Position numbers and translations under genes: made by a program. This document shows, piece by piece, positions 1 to 6,551 of a stretch of 14,496 bases of DNA. The notes beneath the pieces were generated by a model, which was not told the origin of the DNA, did not search any database, and saw only the letters and a list, made by a program, of their open reading frames with translations. Position 1 is the stretch's first letter, and the number at the start of each line of letters is the position of its first letter. The stretch is from NCBI GenBank assembly GCA_031367435.1, contig JANLPV010000114.1:1-14496 (forward strand), given 5' to 3'. Source of the DNA: WLMZ01 sp031367435 (lineage in GTDB: Bacteria; Actinomycetota; Acidimicrobiia; Acidimicrobiales; Ilumatobacteraceae).

Positions 1-159
1 CACCGGATCACCAACGTGGTCGGCGACGAGCTCATGAAATAGTCGGATCCCGTCGAGGCCCTCAGGCAGGCGACGCGACTCCAACTTCTTTCCGTCTTCG
101 TTCATCAGGTGGACGTCGTGATGGTCCTCAGCCCAATCATCGCCCATGAACACTGTCAT
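1..159 (-). CDS. IS110-family transposase, N-terminal part (cut by window edge)
   Basis: The minus strand reads MTVFMGDDWAEDHHDVHLMN and continues in frame to the left edge (53 codons, no stop). A GDDWAEDHHDV-type start, with the first acidic residue of a RuvC-like DEDD domain, followed by a LPEGLDGIRLFHEL-type segment, is typical of IS110-family transposases. These act as recombinases guided by a bridge RNA encoded in the element. I chose the ATG at 159 because GAAGGAG lies about 8 bases upstream of it; an internal ATG at 147 lacks this spacing. The rest of the gene, including the C-terminal serine domain, is outside the window, so it cannot be said whether the element is intact. It points away from the sugar operon at 431. 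Family assignment is confident; subgroup (IS110 rather than IS1111) is inferred from the long non-coding stretch before the gene. Confidence 0.85.
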   Translation of the reverse strand, partial: MTVFMGDDWAEDHHDVHLMNEDGKKLESRRLPEGLDGIRLFHELVADHVGDPV

Positions 160-187
160 CAGATTTGCTCCTTCCAATCGGTTGCTT

Positions 188-331
188 CAAAGCCGGAGAA
201 CCCCCGGCGGCGGCCTAATGGACCAGTGCTCATCCGGCACGACACCCCATGAGCGCTACAGGCATCCCCACCAACTGGCCGGGGCACGATCTAGAGCTAG
301 GAATCACACTTCCTGTCTGAAACAGTGCTCA
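188..331 (-). ncRNA. Candidate IS110 bridge RNA in the non-coding left end
   Basis: IS110-group elements carry a structured guide RNA in the non-coding DNA before the transposase. Read on the minus strand, this stretch shows, in order: a small hairpin CTGT-TTCAG-ACAG (325-313); a domain closed by GGCCAGT (280-274) with ACTGGTCC (227-220, one bulged base); an alternative or nested hairpin AGCGCTCAT (257-249) with ATGAGCACT (233-225), 8 of 9 pairs around a 15-base loop; and a strong hairpin GCCGGGG-GTT-CTCCGGC (208-192). TGAGCACTG occurs twice, at 331-323 near the presumed element end and at 232-224 inside the looped domain, as a donor-guide pairing would require. Exact ends are unknown; these are limits of visible structure. 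Folding was done by eye. Confidence 0.45.
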
Positions 332-381
332 CCGGCCAGCGGCTCGGAACCAGCCTCTCACTCCAACTGGTCGACCCCCAT

Positions 382-427
382 TAGACTGGCGCAGCCCTCG
401 GCAGTGTTCTGTCAGCAGAGTGAAGGA
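382..427 (+). promoter_or_regulatory. ugd: Possible promoter and ribosome binding site of the nucleotide-sugar operon
   Basis: TAGACT at 382-387 resembles an actinobacterial -10 box, and the same hexamer precedes sufC at 10637. A start near 394 would leave a leader of about 37 bases. No convincing -35 box is visible 16-18 bases upstream. GAAGGA at 422-427 lies 3 bases before the ATG at 431 and is a usable but closely spaced ribosome binding site. The IS110 element ends somewhere to the left, so it may have replaced the original upstream control sequence. Confidence 0.35.
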
Positions 428-430
428 CAC

Positions 431-1699
431 ATGGGTTCACGAATCGCAATCATCGGCACCGGCTACGTTGGCCTCACTACCGGAGCGTGCTTCGCGCACG
501 TCGGCCATCACGTGGTGTGCGCCGACATCGACCCCGGTCGAGTCGAGCGTCTGAGCAACGGCATTCTGCCGATCTTCGAACCCGGCCTGCAAGAGATCGT
601 GGAAGAGGGCTTGGCCAACGGCCGCCTGCGTTTCGTGGTCGGTGCGGCCGAGGCTGCGAAAGACTGCGAGTTCGCGTATCTGTGCGTGCAGACGCCCCAG
701 GGCGACGACGGCGCTGCCGACCTCACGTACCTGCAGCAGGCAGCAGCGGAGATCGCGTCGATCCTGCCTGCGAACGCGGTGGTGGTCAACAAGTCCACCG
801 TGCCTGTTGGATCCACAAAGGTCGTTGAGCGTGTGCTCGGCCGCCACGATGTTGCGGTTGTGTCGAACCCCGAGTTCTTGCGCGAAGGCTCAGCCGTCAA
901 CGACTTTCTCAAGCCCGATCGCGTGGTTATCGGCAGCGACGATTCGAGCGCCGCCACCCGCGTCGCCGGTCTGTACTCCGATACCGCGACCAATCTGATC
1001 GTCACCGACCCCGCATCGGCCGAGACCATCAAGTACGCGGCCAACGCGTTTCTTGCCACGAAGATTTCCTTCGTCAACGCGGTCGCCGCGGTGTGCGAAG
1101 CGGTTGGCGCCGACGTGAACGACGTCGTGCTCGGCCTCGGTTACGACAAGCGCATCGGTCACGAGTTCCTGCGTCCAGGGCCGGGGTGGGGCGGCAGCTG
1201 CTTCCCGAAAGACACTCGCGCCATGGTGAAGATCGCTGAAGATGCCGGCTACGACTTCAACCTGCTCAAGGGCGTGGTGCTCGTGAACGACGAGCAACGC
1301 GAGCGAATGATCGCCAAGGTAGAGCGCGCCGTTGGCGGCTCACTCGCCGGTGCCGTTGTTGCTGCGTGGGGGCTTACGTTCAAGGCCAACACCGACGACC
1401 TTCGCGAGTCGCCTGCGATCGCGATCATCGACGAACTCATGGCCCGCGGCGCGATCGTGAAGGCCTTCGATCCACAGGTGCGCCAGCACGCCACCATCAC
1501 GGTCGGCACCGACCCATACGACGTGTGCGACGGCGCCGACGCGTTGGTGGTGCTCACCGAGTGGGACGACTTCCGTTGGCTCGATCTCACCGAGGCCAAG
1601 CGACGCCTTCGTCGGGCAAGCATCGTCGATACACGCAACCTGCTCGACCGTTCTGCCGCGATTCGCCTCGGCTTCGACTATCAAGGAGTCGGACGATGA
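431..1699 (+). CDS. ugd: UDP-glucose 6-dehydrogenase
   Basis: Oxidises UDP-glucose to UDP-glucuronate with two NAD+ in the cytoplasm. The 422-residue product has the usual family length. The N-terminal Rossmann motif GTGYVGLTTGACFA is at residues 9-22, KSTVPVGST at 121-129, NPEFLREGSA at 146-155, the central-domain KYAANAFLA at 201-209, and the catalytic cysteine C257 in PGWGGSCFPKD. The C-terminal domain has GLTFKANTDDLRESPA (314-329). The frame is open further upstream to 146, but that part crosses the IS110 end and has no protein-like character; the ATG at 431 matches the family start. It overlaps the next gene by ATGA, so it is co-translated with the UDP-glucuronate decarboxylase that consumes its product. 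Confidence 0.95.
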   Translation: MGSRIAIIGTGYVGLTTGACFAHVGHHVVCADIDPGRVERLSNGILPIFEPGLQEIVEEGLANGRLRFVVGAAEAAKDCEFAYLCVQTPQGDDGAADLTYLQQAAAEIASILPANAVVVNKSTVPVGSTKVVERVLGRHDVAVVSNPEFLREGSAVNDFLKPDRVVIGSDDSSAATRVAGLYSDTATNLIVTDPASAETIKYAANAFLATKISFVNAVAAVCEAVGADVNDVVLGLGYDKRIGHEFLRPGPGWGGSCFPKDTRAMVKIAEDAGYDFNLLKGVVLVNDEQRERMIAKVERAVGGSLAGAVVAAWGLTFKANTDDLRESPAIAIIDELMARGAIVKAFDPQVRQHATITVGTDPYDVCDGADALVVLTEWDDFRWLDLTEAKRRLRRASIVDTRNLLDRSAAIRLGFDYQGVGR

Positions 1700-2646
1700 C
1701 CATACGCGTCCTCATCGCCGGTGGTGCCGGCTTCATCGGATCACACCTCGCCGATGCGTTGCTGGCCCGCGGCGACGAAGTGATCGCCGTCGACAACTTC
1801 ATCAGCGGTCGACCCCAGAACATCGCCCATCTCATCGATCACGATCGGTTCTTGTTCCTCGAGCAAGACGTCACCGAGCAACTCTTCATCGATGGTCAAC
1901 TCGATGCGGTCATGGATCTCGCCAGTCCGGCATCACCATCAGACTTTGCAACGATCCCGCTCGAGATCCTCGCTGTTGGCAGCACCGGCACCCGCAACCT
2001 GCTCGACCTCGCCGTCATCAAAGAGGCGCGCTTCTTTCTTGCCAGCACGAGCGAGGTGTATGGCGACCCGTTGGTGCATCCCCAGCCCGAGTCGTATTGG
2101 GGCAACGTCAGCAGCATTGGCCCACGCAGTTGTTACGACGAAGCCAAGCGATTCTCTGAAGCGATCACGATGGCGTATCACCGCGTGCTCGACCTCGAAG
2201 TGCGCATCGTGCGCATCTTCAACACGTACGGCCCGCGTATGCGACCCGACGATGGTCGTGTCGTGGGCAACTTCATCTGCCAGGCGTTGCGCGGCGAGCC
2301 GATCACCCTGTTCGGCGACGGCAGCCAGACACGCAGCTTCTGCTACGTGTCCGACGAAGTTCGTGGCCTGATCGCGGTGCTTGATGGCGACGTGATGGGA
2401 CCTATCAACGTCGGTAATCCTGGCGAGTTCACGATGCGCCAACTCGCTGAACTGGTTGTCGAACTCACCGGCACATCGAGCGAGATCATCACGATGGCGT
2501 TGCCCGCCGAACGCGAAGGCGACCCAATGCAACGCTGCCCCGACATCTCGCTGATCACGGGTTCGCTCGGATGGACGCCCACGGTGTCGCTACGCGACGG
2601 CCTCATCCCCATGATCGCCGCCATCCGCGACGAACTGTCGCTCTAA
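1696..2646 (+). CDS. UDP-glucuronate decarboxylase (UDP-xylose synthase), SDR extended family
   Basis: Decarboxylates UDP-glucuronate to UDP-xylose using bound NAD+. The 316-residue product is typical of a soluble bacterial enzyme. Seen: the cofactor motif GGAGFIGSHL (9-18), MDLASPASP (73-81), the active-site STSEVYGDP (117-125), the catalytic Y147 and K151 in GPRSCYDEAKR, FNTYGPRM (175-182) and GDGSQTRSFCYVSD (207-220). The GPRSCYDE and ASPASP signatures separate it from GalE and dTDP-glucose dehydratase. Its ATG overlaps the ugd stop, and AAGGAG at 1683-1688 is well placed. Acting on the product of ugd, it makes a two-step route from UDP-glucose to UDP-xylose. Confidence 0.92.
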   Translation: MTIRVLIAGGAGFIGSHLADALLARGDEVIAVDNFISGRPQNIAHLIDHDRFLFLEQDVTEQLFIDGQLDAVMDLASPASPSDFATIPLEILAVGSTGTRNLLDLAVIKEARFFLASTSEVYGDPLVHPQPESYWGNVSSIGPRSCYDEAKRFSEAITMAYHRVLDLEVRIVRIFNTYGPRMRPDDGRVVGNFICQALRGEPITLFGDGSQTRSFCYVSDEVRGLIAVLDGDVMGPINVGNPGEFTMRQLAELVVELTGTSSEIITMALPAEREGDPMQRCPDISLITGSLGWTPTVSLRDGLIPMIAAIRDELSL

Positions 2647-2669
2647 CCACCACGCTCGAGGAGACCATC

Positions 2670-3653
2670 ATGACTGTGCTCGTCTCCGGCGGTGCCGGTT
2701 ACATCGGGTCGCATACCGTGCGTCACCTGCGTTCAGTCGGACGCGACGTGGTGGTGCTCGACTCACTCGACAGCGGTCATGCCGAAGCCGTGCTGGGCGC
2801 GCCGCTGGTCATCGGCAACATTGCCGACACCGATCTCGTCACGAAGCTCTGCCGCGAATATTCCGTGAGCGCTGTGGTGCACTTCGCGGCACACAAGAGC
2901 GTCGGCGAGTCGATGCAGAATCCGGCCAAGTATTGGCGCAACAACGTCGATGGCTCGGCACGTTTCGTGGATGCACTTGTCCACGCCAACGTGAAGGACT
3001 TTGTGTTCTCGTCATCGTGTTCGGTGTATGGCACACCCGCGGTCGTGCCGGTGATCGAGTCAGCCGCCATCGCCCCCGAGAGCGTGTACGCCGAAAGCAA
3101 GGCCATCACCGAACGGCTGCTGCACTGGTACGGCGTCACTTCCGGTCTGCGGTCAGTGAGCCTGCGCTACTTCAACGCCGCGGGCGCAAGCCTCGACAAC
3201 GTCATCGGCGAAGACTGGGCCCACAGCGTCAACCTCATCCCCGTCGTGATGAAGGCCGCGCTCGGCCTCGCTCCCCCCGTGCAGATCTTCGGCACCGATT
3301 ACCCAACGCCCGACGGCACCGCGATTCGCGATTACATCCACGTGGAAGACCTCGCCAACGCACATGTGCTCGCGCTCGATTACCTGTCGAACGGCGGCGA
3401 GTCCACTGCGCTCAATGTGGGCACCGGCGTGGGCAGCAGTGTGTTCGATGTCGTGCACGCCACCGAACGCATCAGCGGTGTGACCGTGCCGACGGTGTTG
3501 ACCGCTCGGCGCGCGGGCGACCCTGTGAGCACGTACGCCGATCCGGCGCTGATAGAGCGCACGCTCGGCTGGTCACCCTCGCACGACCTCGACACGATCA
3601 TCGACACTGCGTGGCGCTGGCACTCCACGCATCCCAACGGTCTCGCGACGTGA
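2670..3653 (+). CDS. galE: UDP-sugar 4-epimerase, GalE type
   Basis: An NAD-dependent 4-epimerase that normally interconverts UDP-glucose and UDP-galactose. The 327-residue product has SGGAGYIGSH (6-15), HFAAHKSVGESM (71-82), SSSCSVYGTP (114-123), the catalytic pair Y140/K144 in VYAESK, RYFNAAGAS (166-174) and DYIHVEDLA (221-229), all typical of GalE. GAGGAGA at 2658-2664 precedes the ATG. It follows the UDP-xylose synthase by 23 bases and its stop overlaps the GTG start of the next gene. Because it sits after a UDP-xylose synthase, it may instead or also act as UDP-xylose/UDP-arabinose 4-epimerase; sequence alone does not decide this. Confidence 0.9.
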   Translation: MTVLVSGGAGYIGSHTVRHLRSVGRDVVVLDSLDSGHAEAVLGAPLVIGNIADTDLVTKLCREYSVSAVVHFAAHKSVGESMQNPAKYWRNNVDGSARFVDALVHANVKDFVFSSSCSVYGTPAVVPVIESAAIAPESVYAESKAITERLLHWYGVTSGLRSVSLRYFNAAGASLDNVIGEDWAHSVNLIPVVMKAALGLAPPVQIFGTDYPTPDGTAIRDYIHVEDLANAHVLALDYLSNGGESTALNVGTGVGSSVFDVVHATERISGVTVPTVLTARRAGDPVSTYADPALIERTLGWSPSHDLDTIIDTAWRWHSTHPNGLAT

Positions 3654-4642
3654 CAGCAACAGCCATCACGGCGATTGTCGTCGTGCATGGCTCGAACGCG
3701 GACACGGTGCGCGCGTGCGTGCAATCACTGCTCGATTCGCACGACGTGGATGTGCATGTGGTGCTCGTCGACAACGCCTCCCCCGACCGTGGTGCGGCCT
3801 GCTCGGAGTGGCGTACCCACTCACGTGTTCAGCTCATCACCGCGCCGCGTAACGACGGCTTCGCCGCGGGCGTGAACATCGGCCTCATGTCCCGCCGCGA
3901 TAGCGACCCGATCCTGCTGCTCAACGACGACGCTCGAGTGTCTCCCAACGCACTGGCGTTGTGTGCACGCGCACTGCTTGTTGACCCGACGGTGATCGCC
4001 GTTGCACCGCGGGTGATGCTGGCCGACCAACCCGAGTTGATCGACAGCATCGGCGTGGTGTTGCGAACTAACGGCGAGGCATTCAACGCATTCATCGGGC
4101 AGATGTGGAGCGGCCAGGTCGCAGATCGTGCGGACGTGCTGGGGCCCTGCTTCAGTGCCGCCCTGTTCCGTGCCGATGCGTTCGATGCCGGGGTCGTCGG
4201 CCCTCTCGATGAGCGTTATCGCCTCTACTACGAGGACATCGATTGGGTGCTGCGTGCCCAGCGCGCCGGACTTCGCTCCATCGCCGTGCCCGACGCGGTT
4301 GTGTTCCATCAGCACGCGGCGTCCACCCGTCTGCTTGGCGAACCGGCCCGCTACGAACTCGTGCAACGCAACCTCTTGCTGTGCGCGGCGAAGAACCTCA
4401 CGTTGGCCTCGGCGGCGCGCGTATGGGGTTCACGGTTGATCGTGCAACTCAAGGGCGTGATCACCGGGCCGTATCGGGTGCAACGCGTGCGCGCGACGTG
4501 GAGAGCGCTGGTTGCTCTGCCGTCGGCTCTGCGTGCGCGGCGAACGTTGTCCTGCCGTCGAGCCGTCACCGAGGATGTGTTGTTCGCCTACGCGATCGGC
4601 CACTCGCCGAACTTTGACACGGACACCTATCGCGCCTTCTGA
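3650..4642 (+). CDS. Family 2 glycosyltransferase (GT-A fold, rhamnosyltransferase-like)
   Basis: Probably transfers a sugar from a nucleotide donor to a surface polysaccharide or lipid-linked acceptor. The 330-residue product starts with a typical GT2 strand (TAITAIVVVHGSNADTVRACVQSL), then VLVDNASPD (38-46), NDGFAAGVNIG (68-78), the metal-binding DDA in LLLNDDARVSPNA (90-102) and the acceptor-side YYEDIDWVLRAQRAG (193-207). The C-terminal 90 residues are basic and may lie on the membrane; no clear transmembrane segment is seen. The GTG start overlaps the galE stop as GTGA, giving translational coupling. UDP-xylose, UDP-arabinose or UDP-galactose are reasonable donors from context only. The 3' end overlaps the convergent vapC by 16 bases. 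Confidence 0.85.
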   Translation: MTATAITAIVVVHGSNADTVRACVQSLLDSHDVDVHVVLVDNASPDRGAACSEWRTHSRVQLITAPRNDGFAAGVNIGLMSRRDSDPILLLNDDARVSPNALALCARALLVDPTVIAVAPRVMLADQPELIDSIGVVLRTNGEAFNAFIGQMWSGQVADRADVLGPCFSAALFRADAFDAGVVGPLDERYRLYYEDIDWVLRAQRAGLRSIAVPDAVVFHQHAASTRLLGEPARYELVQRNLLLCAAKNLTLASAARVWGSRLIVQLKGVITGPYRVQRVRATWRALVALPSALRARRTLSCRRAVTEDVLFAYAIGHSPNFDTDTYRAF

Positions 4643-5103
4643 CGGCTGTACGCAGTTGGGTCGGGGTCGGGGAGGTCGGCTGGGTAGGTGATGTCGATCT
4701 CCACGATTGCTTTGGAGAAGTCCTTTGAGTTGTTGGTGATGAAACGGTCCGCTCCGGCATTGACTGCGGTGGCGAGATGCACCGCGTCGATTGCTCGCAA
4801 TGCATACGCGGCAGCGAGGGCGGTGGCCAATTCGGCGATCGCCTGATCGACAGGACGCAGGTCGAGCCGGCCGAGCAGTGCACCGAGCTCAGCCAATTCG
4901 TTCGTGGCGCGGTCACGCATCGGCTTGGACAGCAGTTCGGGTAGGAGCAGGATCGACCCAACCCGGTGAACGGTGGGCGAGGTGTCATCAGCAGTTGACG
5001 ACCCGTCAACGGGCGATGACGGGAACAGCACGCGAACCCTCTTCCCCAGCTCGTGACCTGCCACCGCGGCGTAGATCAAGACATCGGCATCGAAAGCGTC
5101 CAA
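4627..5103 (-). CDS. vapC: VapC-type PIN-domain toxin (locus 1)
   Basis: A PIN-fold ribonuclease toxin, 158 residues. The first acidic site is in FDADVLIYAA (D5, possibly D7), the glutamate in LLLPELLSKP (E56), and the third acidic residue in AIDAVHLATA (D106). The fourth position, usually TxD, reads FITNNSKDF, so asparagine replaces aspartate; this occurs in some active PIN proteins. The start is TTG at 5103: the antitoxin stop (5118-5116) is in the same frame upstream and no other start codon lies between. The ribosome binding site is weak. The 12-base gap after the antitoxin indicates one transcript. The end overlaps the glycosyltransferase 3' end on the other strand by 16 bases. Confidence 0.85.
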   Translation of the reverse strand: MDAFDADVLIYAAVAGHELGKRVRVLFPSSPVDGSSTADDTSPTVHRVGSILLLPELLSKPMRDRATNELAELGALLGRLDLRPVDQAIAELATALAAAYALRAIDAVHLATAVNAGADRFITNNSKDFSKAIVEIDITYPADLPDPDPTAYSRQKAR

Positions 5104-5115
5104 CGATTGATTCCG

Positions 5116-5463
5116 TCAGCCACGCGACCGGGCGGCGCGCACGTCGGCGACGAGAGCGTCGGCGCGCTTGTGGCTGATGGTTGGGCGAGACTTCAGTTCA
5201 GCTCGTCGGCCCTGCTCCAACACATCGCGCACACTCGCCGCCGCAGCGAGTACGTGATCGGCCCGGCGAGTCCGTAACGCATCGGGACGCACAATCACGG
5301 CAACCGGCACCCCGTGACGGGTGAGCGTGACCTCGTCCCCATTGCGGATGCGCTCGAGGATCTCGGGCAGTGCGGCTCGAGCCTCGCTGACGGTGATGGT
5401 CAGTGACGTTCTCAGTGACGTGCTCAGTGACGTGCTCAGTGACCTGTTCAGGGACGTCGCCAT
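5116..5463 (-). CDS. Phd/YefM-type antitoxin with repeat-extended N-terminus (locus 1)
   Basis: A DNA-binding antitoxin expected to neutralise the following VapC and repress its own promoter. The core is TITVSEARAALPEILERI then GDEVTLTRHGVPVAVIV, the normal Phd/YefM dimerisation fold, followed by a charged toxin-binding tail. From the ATG at 5463 it has 115 residues. Between the start and the Phd core lie five four-residue units ATSL, NRSL, STSL, STSL, RTSL, encoded by a 12-bp tandem repeat; ordinary Phd proteins begin directly with the core. A TTG at 5469 is a possible longer start, but the ATG lies 6 bases after a -10 box, as in the second locus, which favours a leaderless ATG start. Confidence 0.85.
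   Translation of the reverse strand: MATSLNRSLSTSLSTSLRTSLTITVSEARAALPEILERIRNGDEVTLTRHGVPVAVIVRPDALRTRRADHVLAAAASVRDVLEQGRRAELKSRPTISHKRADALVADVRAARSRG
5401..5460. repeat. 12-bp tandem repeat, five units, inside the antitoxin start
   Basis: On the plus strand the units are CAGTGACGTTCT, CAGTGACGTGCT, CAGTGACGTGCT, CAGTGACCTGTT and CAGGGACGTCGC. The two middle units are identical and the outer ones drift. A unit is 4 codons long, so gain or loss of copies keeps the antitoxin in frame and only changes the length of its N-terminal arm. The array starts directly after the start codon. Confidence 0.95.
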
Positions 5464-5469
5464 GCGCAA

Positions 5470-5498
5470 AGTGTACGCCTCTGTACAACGATGTGCAA
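5470..5498 (-). promoter_or_regulatory. Promoter and TGTACA operator of toxin-antitoxin locus 1
   Basis: On the minus strand: -35 TTGCAC (5498-5493), a 17-base spacer, -10 TACACT (5475-5470), then 6 bases to the ATG at 5463, so the mRNA is probably leaderless. Within the spacer and -10 lie TGTACA (5487-5482) and CGTACA (5477-5472), 10 bases apart, forming the inverted repeat TGTAC-N6-GTACA. TGTACA cores are the known operator motif of YefM antitoxins, which fits autorepression by blocking the promoter. Confidence 0.7.
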
Positions 5499-5505
5499 TA
5501 GCCGA

Positions 5506-6264
5506 TCAGACGGGATCGATGAGCCGCTGACGATCGAGCCAGCCGAGCAGGATCGCTACTGCACGAGGGTCGTGACGAAGGCGATGGCCGGCGCCGGCGA
5601 TGAGTCGCAACTCGGCGCTGCCGTGGGCTTCGGCCAACATGCGCGCATCGGCAACGGGCACGCTCTCATCGTCATCACCATGCATCACCAACAGCGGACG
5701 CGGCGCGAGACGTCGGGCGGCTTCAGCTGGGCGGAACCGGCGGAACTCGCGGCTCCATTCCTCGAAGTCTTTGGGAAAGCCGGGCGTGCGGACGGCACCA
5801 ATGTCACGAGCATGTTCGAGAAAGCGCCGAGGCTGCGCGGCCCAATCATCGAAATCGGCGCGGGGAGCAAGCAGCGCCGCGCCGCGTACACGCGGATCGT
5901 CAGCGGCGACACACACGGCGATCGATCCTCCGGTGTTGGTGCCCACGAGCCAGATGCCCGACGGCTCGGCCTCGACAATGAGGTGATCGATCGCGGCTCG
6001 CAGATCGTGGATCCATGCCTGCAACGAGAAGTCGCCCTCGCTATCGCCACATCCCCGGAACGTGAACGTCATCGCCGCCCAACCAAGCTCGTTCGCGGCG
6101 CGATCGATCAGCTCAGGAAACGTGCCTGCCGAGTGGCGGGCATCGATCGGTCCAATGGGAAAGCCGTGACACAAGATGAGTCCGGGCAACGGCTCGTTGC
6201 GACCCGCAGGAGTAGCCAGATAGCGAGCGAGCGTTTGACCGCCGGATTGGAACGACCCGTTCAT
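5506..6264 (-). CDS. Alpha/beta-hydrolase-fold protein with altered nucleophile elbow
   Basis: 252 residues with an alpha/beta-hydrolase layout: ILCHGFPIGP (30-39) as oxyanion-hole strand, FRGCGDSEGDFS (69-80), the elbow WLVGTNTGGSIA (105-116), LLVMHGDDDESVPV (191-204) holding the acid, and GAGHRL (224-229) holding the histidine. The usual GxSxG reads GTNTG, so asparagine 110 stands where the nucleophile serine should be, while acid and histidine remain. It may be a non-hydrolytic binding protein or use another chemistry; substrate unknown. The ATG at 6264 begins right before the conserved region. It lies 35 bases after the 74-residue gene on the same strand and could be co-transcribed with it. 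Confidence 0.75.
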   Translation of the reverse strand: MNGSFQSGGQTLARYLATPAGRNEPLPGLILCHGFPIGPIDARHSAGTFPELIDRAANELGWAAMTFTFRGCGDSEGDFSLQAWIHDLRAAIDHLIVEAEPSGIWLVGTNTGGSIAVCVAADDPRVRGAALLAPRADFDDWAAQPRRFLEHARDIGAVRTPGFPKDFEEWSREFRRFRPAEAARRLAPRPLLVMHGDDDESVPVADARMLAEAHGSAELRLIAGAGHRLRHDPRAVAILLGWLDRQRLIDPV

Positions 6265-6299
6265 GACGATCGGCTCACCGCAGGCCGCGCATCGGCGCG

Positions 6300-6524
6300 T
6301 CAGGCACGCGGTTTGCGATGCTTGCGCTGTTCACCTGGCACAGCCAATGTGTAGCCACGATTGCGCGCCTCCACGATCGTGTCGGGACCAAAGCACAACC
6401 CGACTTCGCTGGCCACGATCTCGTCGATGACGGCCGCGTCGGTCCATGCATCAACGTCGTAGACGAGCTGCGTGCGCTTGTCGCCGAGGAACTGGGTGTG
6501 CTCAAACCGAGTGGGCCGATCCAT
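6300..6524 (-). CDS. Small protein of unknown function (74 aa)
   Basis: Reads MDRPTRFEHTQFLGDKRTQL and continues with a mixed acidic middle (DAWTDAAVIDEIVASEVGLCFGPDT) and a strongly basic tail ending QRKHRKPRA. No membrane segment, cysteine pair or known motif is seen. It looks like a small conserved actinobacterial protein from memory, but I cannot name a family. The ATG at 6524 is preferred over the upstream TTG at 6533; a TAGGTT hexamer at 6538-6533 could be a -10 box for a nearly leaderless start. It sits 27 bases after the membrane-protein gene and 35 before the hydrolase, suggesting one transcription unit. Coding status rests on codon-like composition and context. Confidence 0.6.
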   Translation of the reverse strand: MDRPTRFEHTQFLGDKRTQLVYDVDAWTDAAVIDEIVASEVGLCFGPDTIVEARNRGYTLAVPGEQRKHRKPRA

Positions 6525-6551
6525 GAAAGGCAAACCTAGCCGTCGTTTCGC

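Noticed and set aside
271..370. CCAACTGG at 271-278 and 363-370 as a target-guide match of the bridge RNA
   Set aside because: An 8-base repeat is likely by chance in this length, and its 31-base distance from the other repeat near the element end does not fit adjacent target and donor halves.
146..430. Open reading frame extending 95 codons upstream of ugd
   Set aside because: It crosses the IS110 non-coding end, has no protein-like features, and the UDP-glucose dehydrogenase family starts at 431 with its own GAAGGA.
1366..1695. Extension of the UDP-xylose synthase frame upstream inside ugd
   Set aside because: Arginine-rich shadow sequence; the real start is the ATG at 1696 with AAGGAG before it.
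2933..3649. Extension of the glycosyltransferase frame upstream inside galE
   Set aside because: Arginine-rich shadow; the GT2 fold begins at the GTG at 3650.
5401..5460. 12-bp repeats as a CRISPR array
   Set aside because: Units are contiguous with no spacers and are translated within the antitoxin.
5490..6354. 287-codon plus-strand frame opposite the hydrolase
   Set aside because: Shadow frame of the alpha/beta-hydrolase gene, no domain features.
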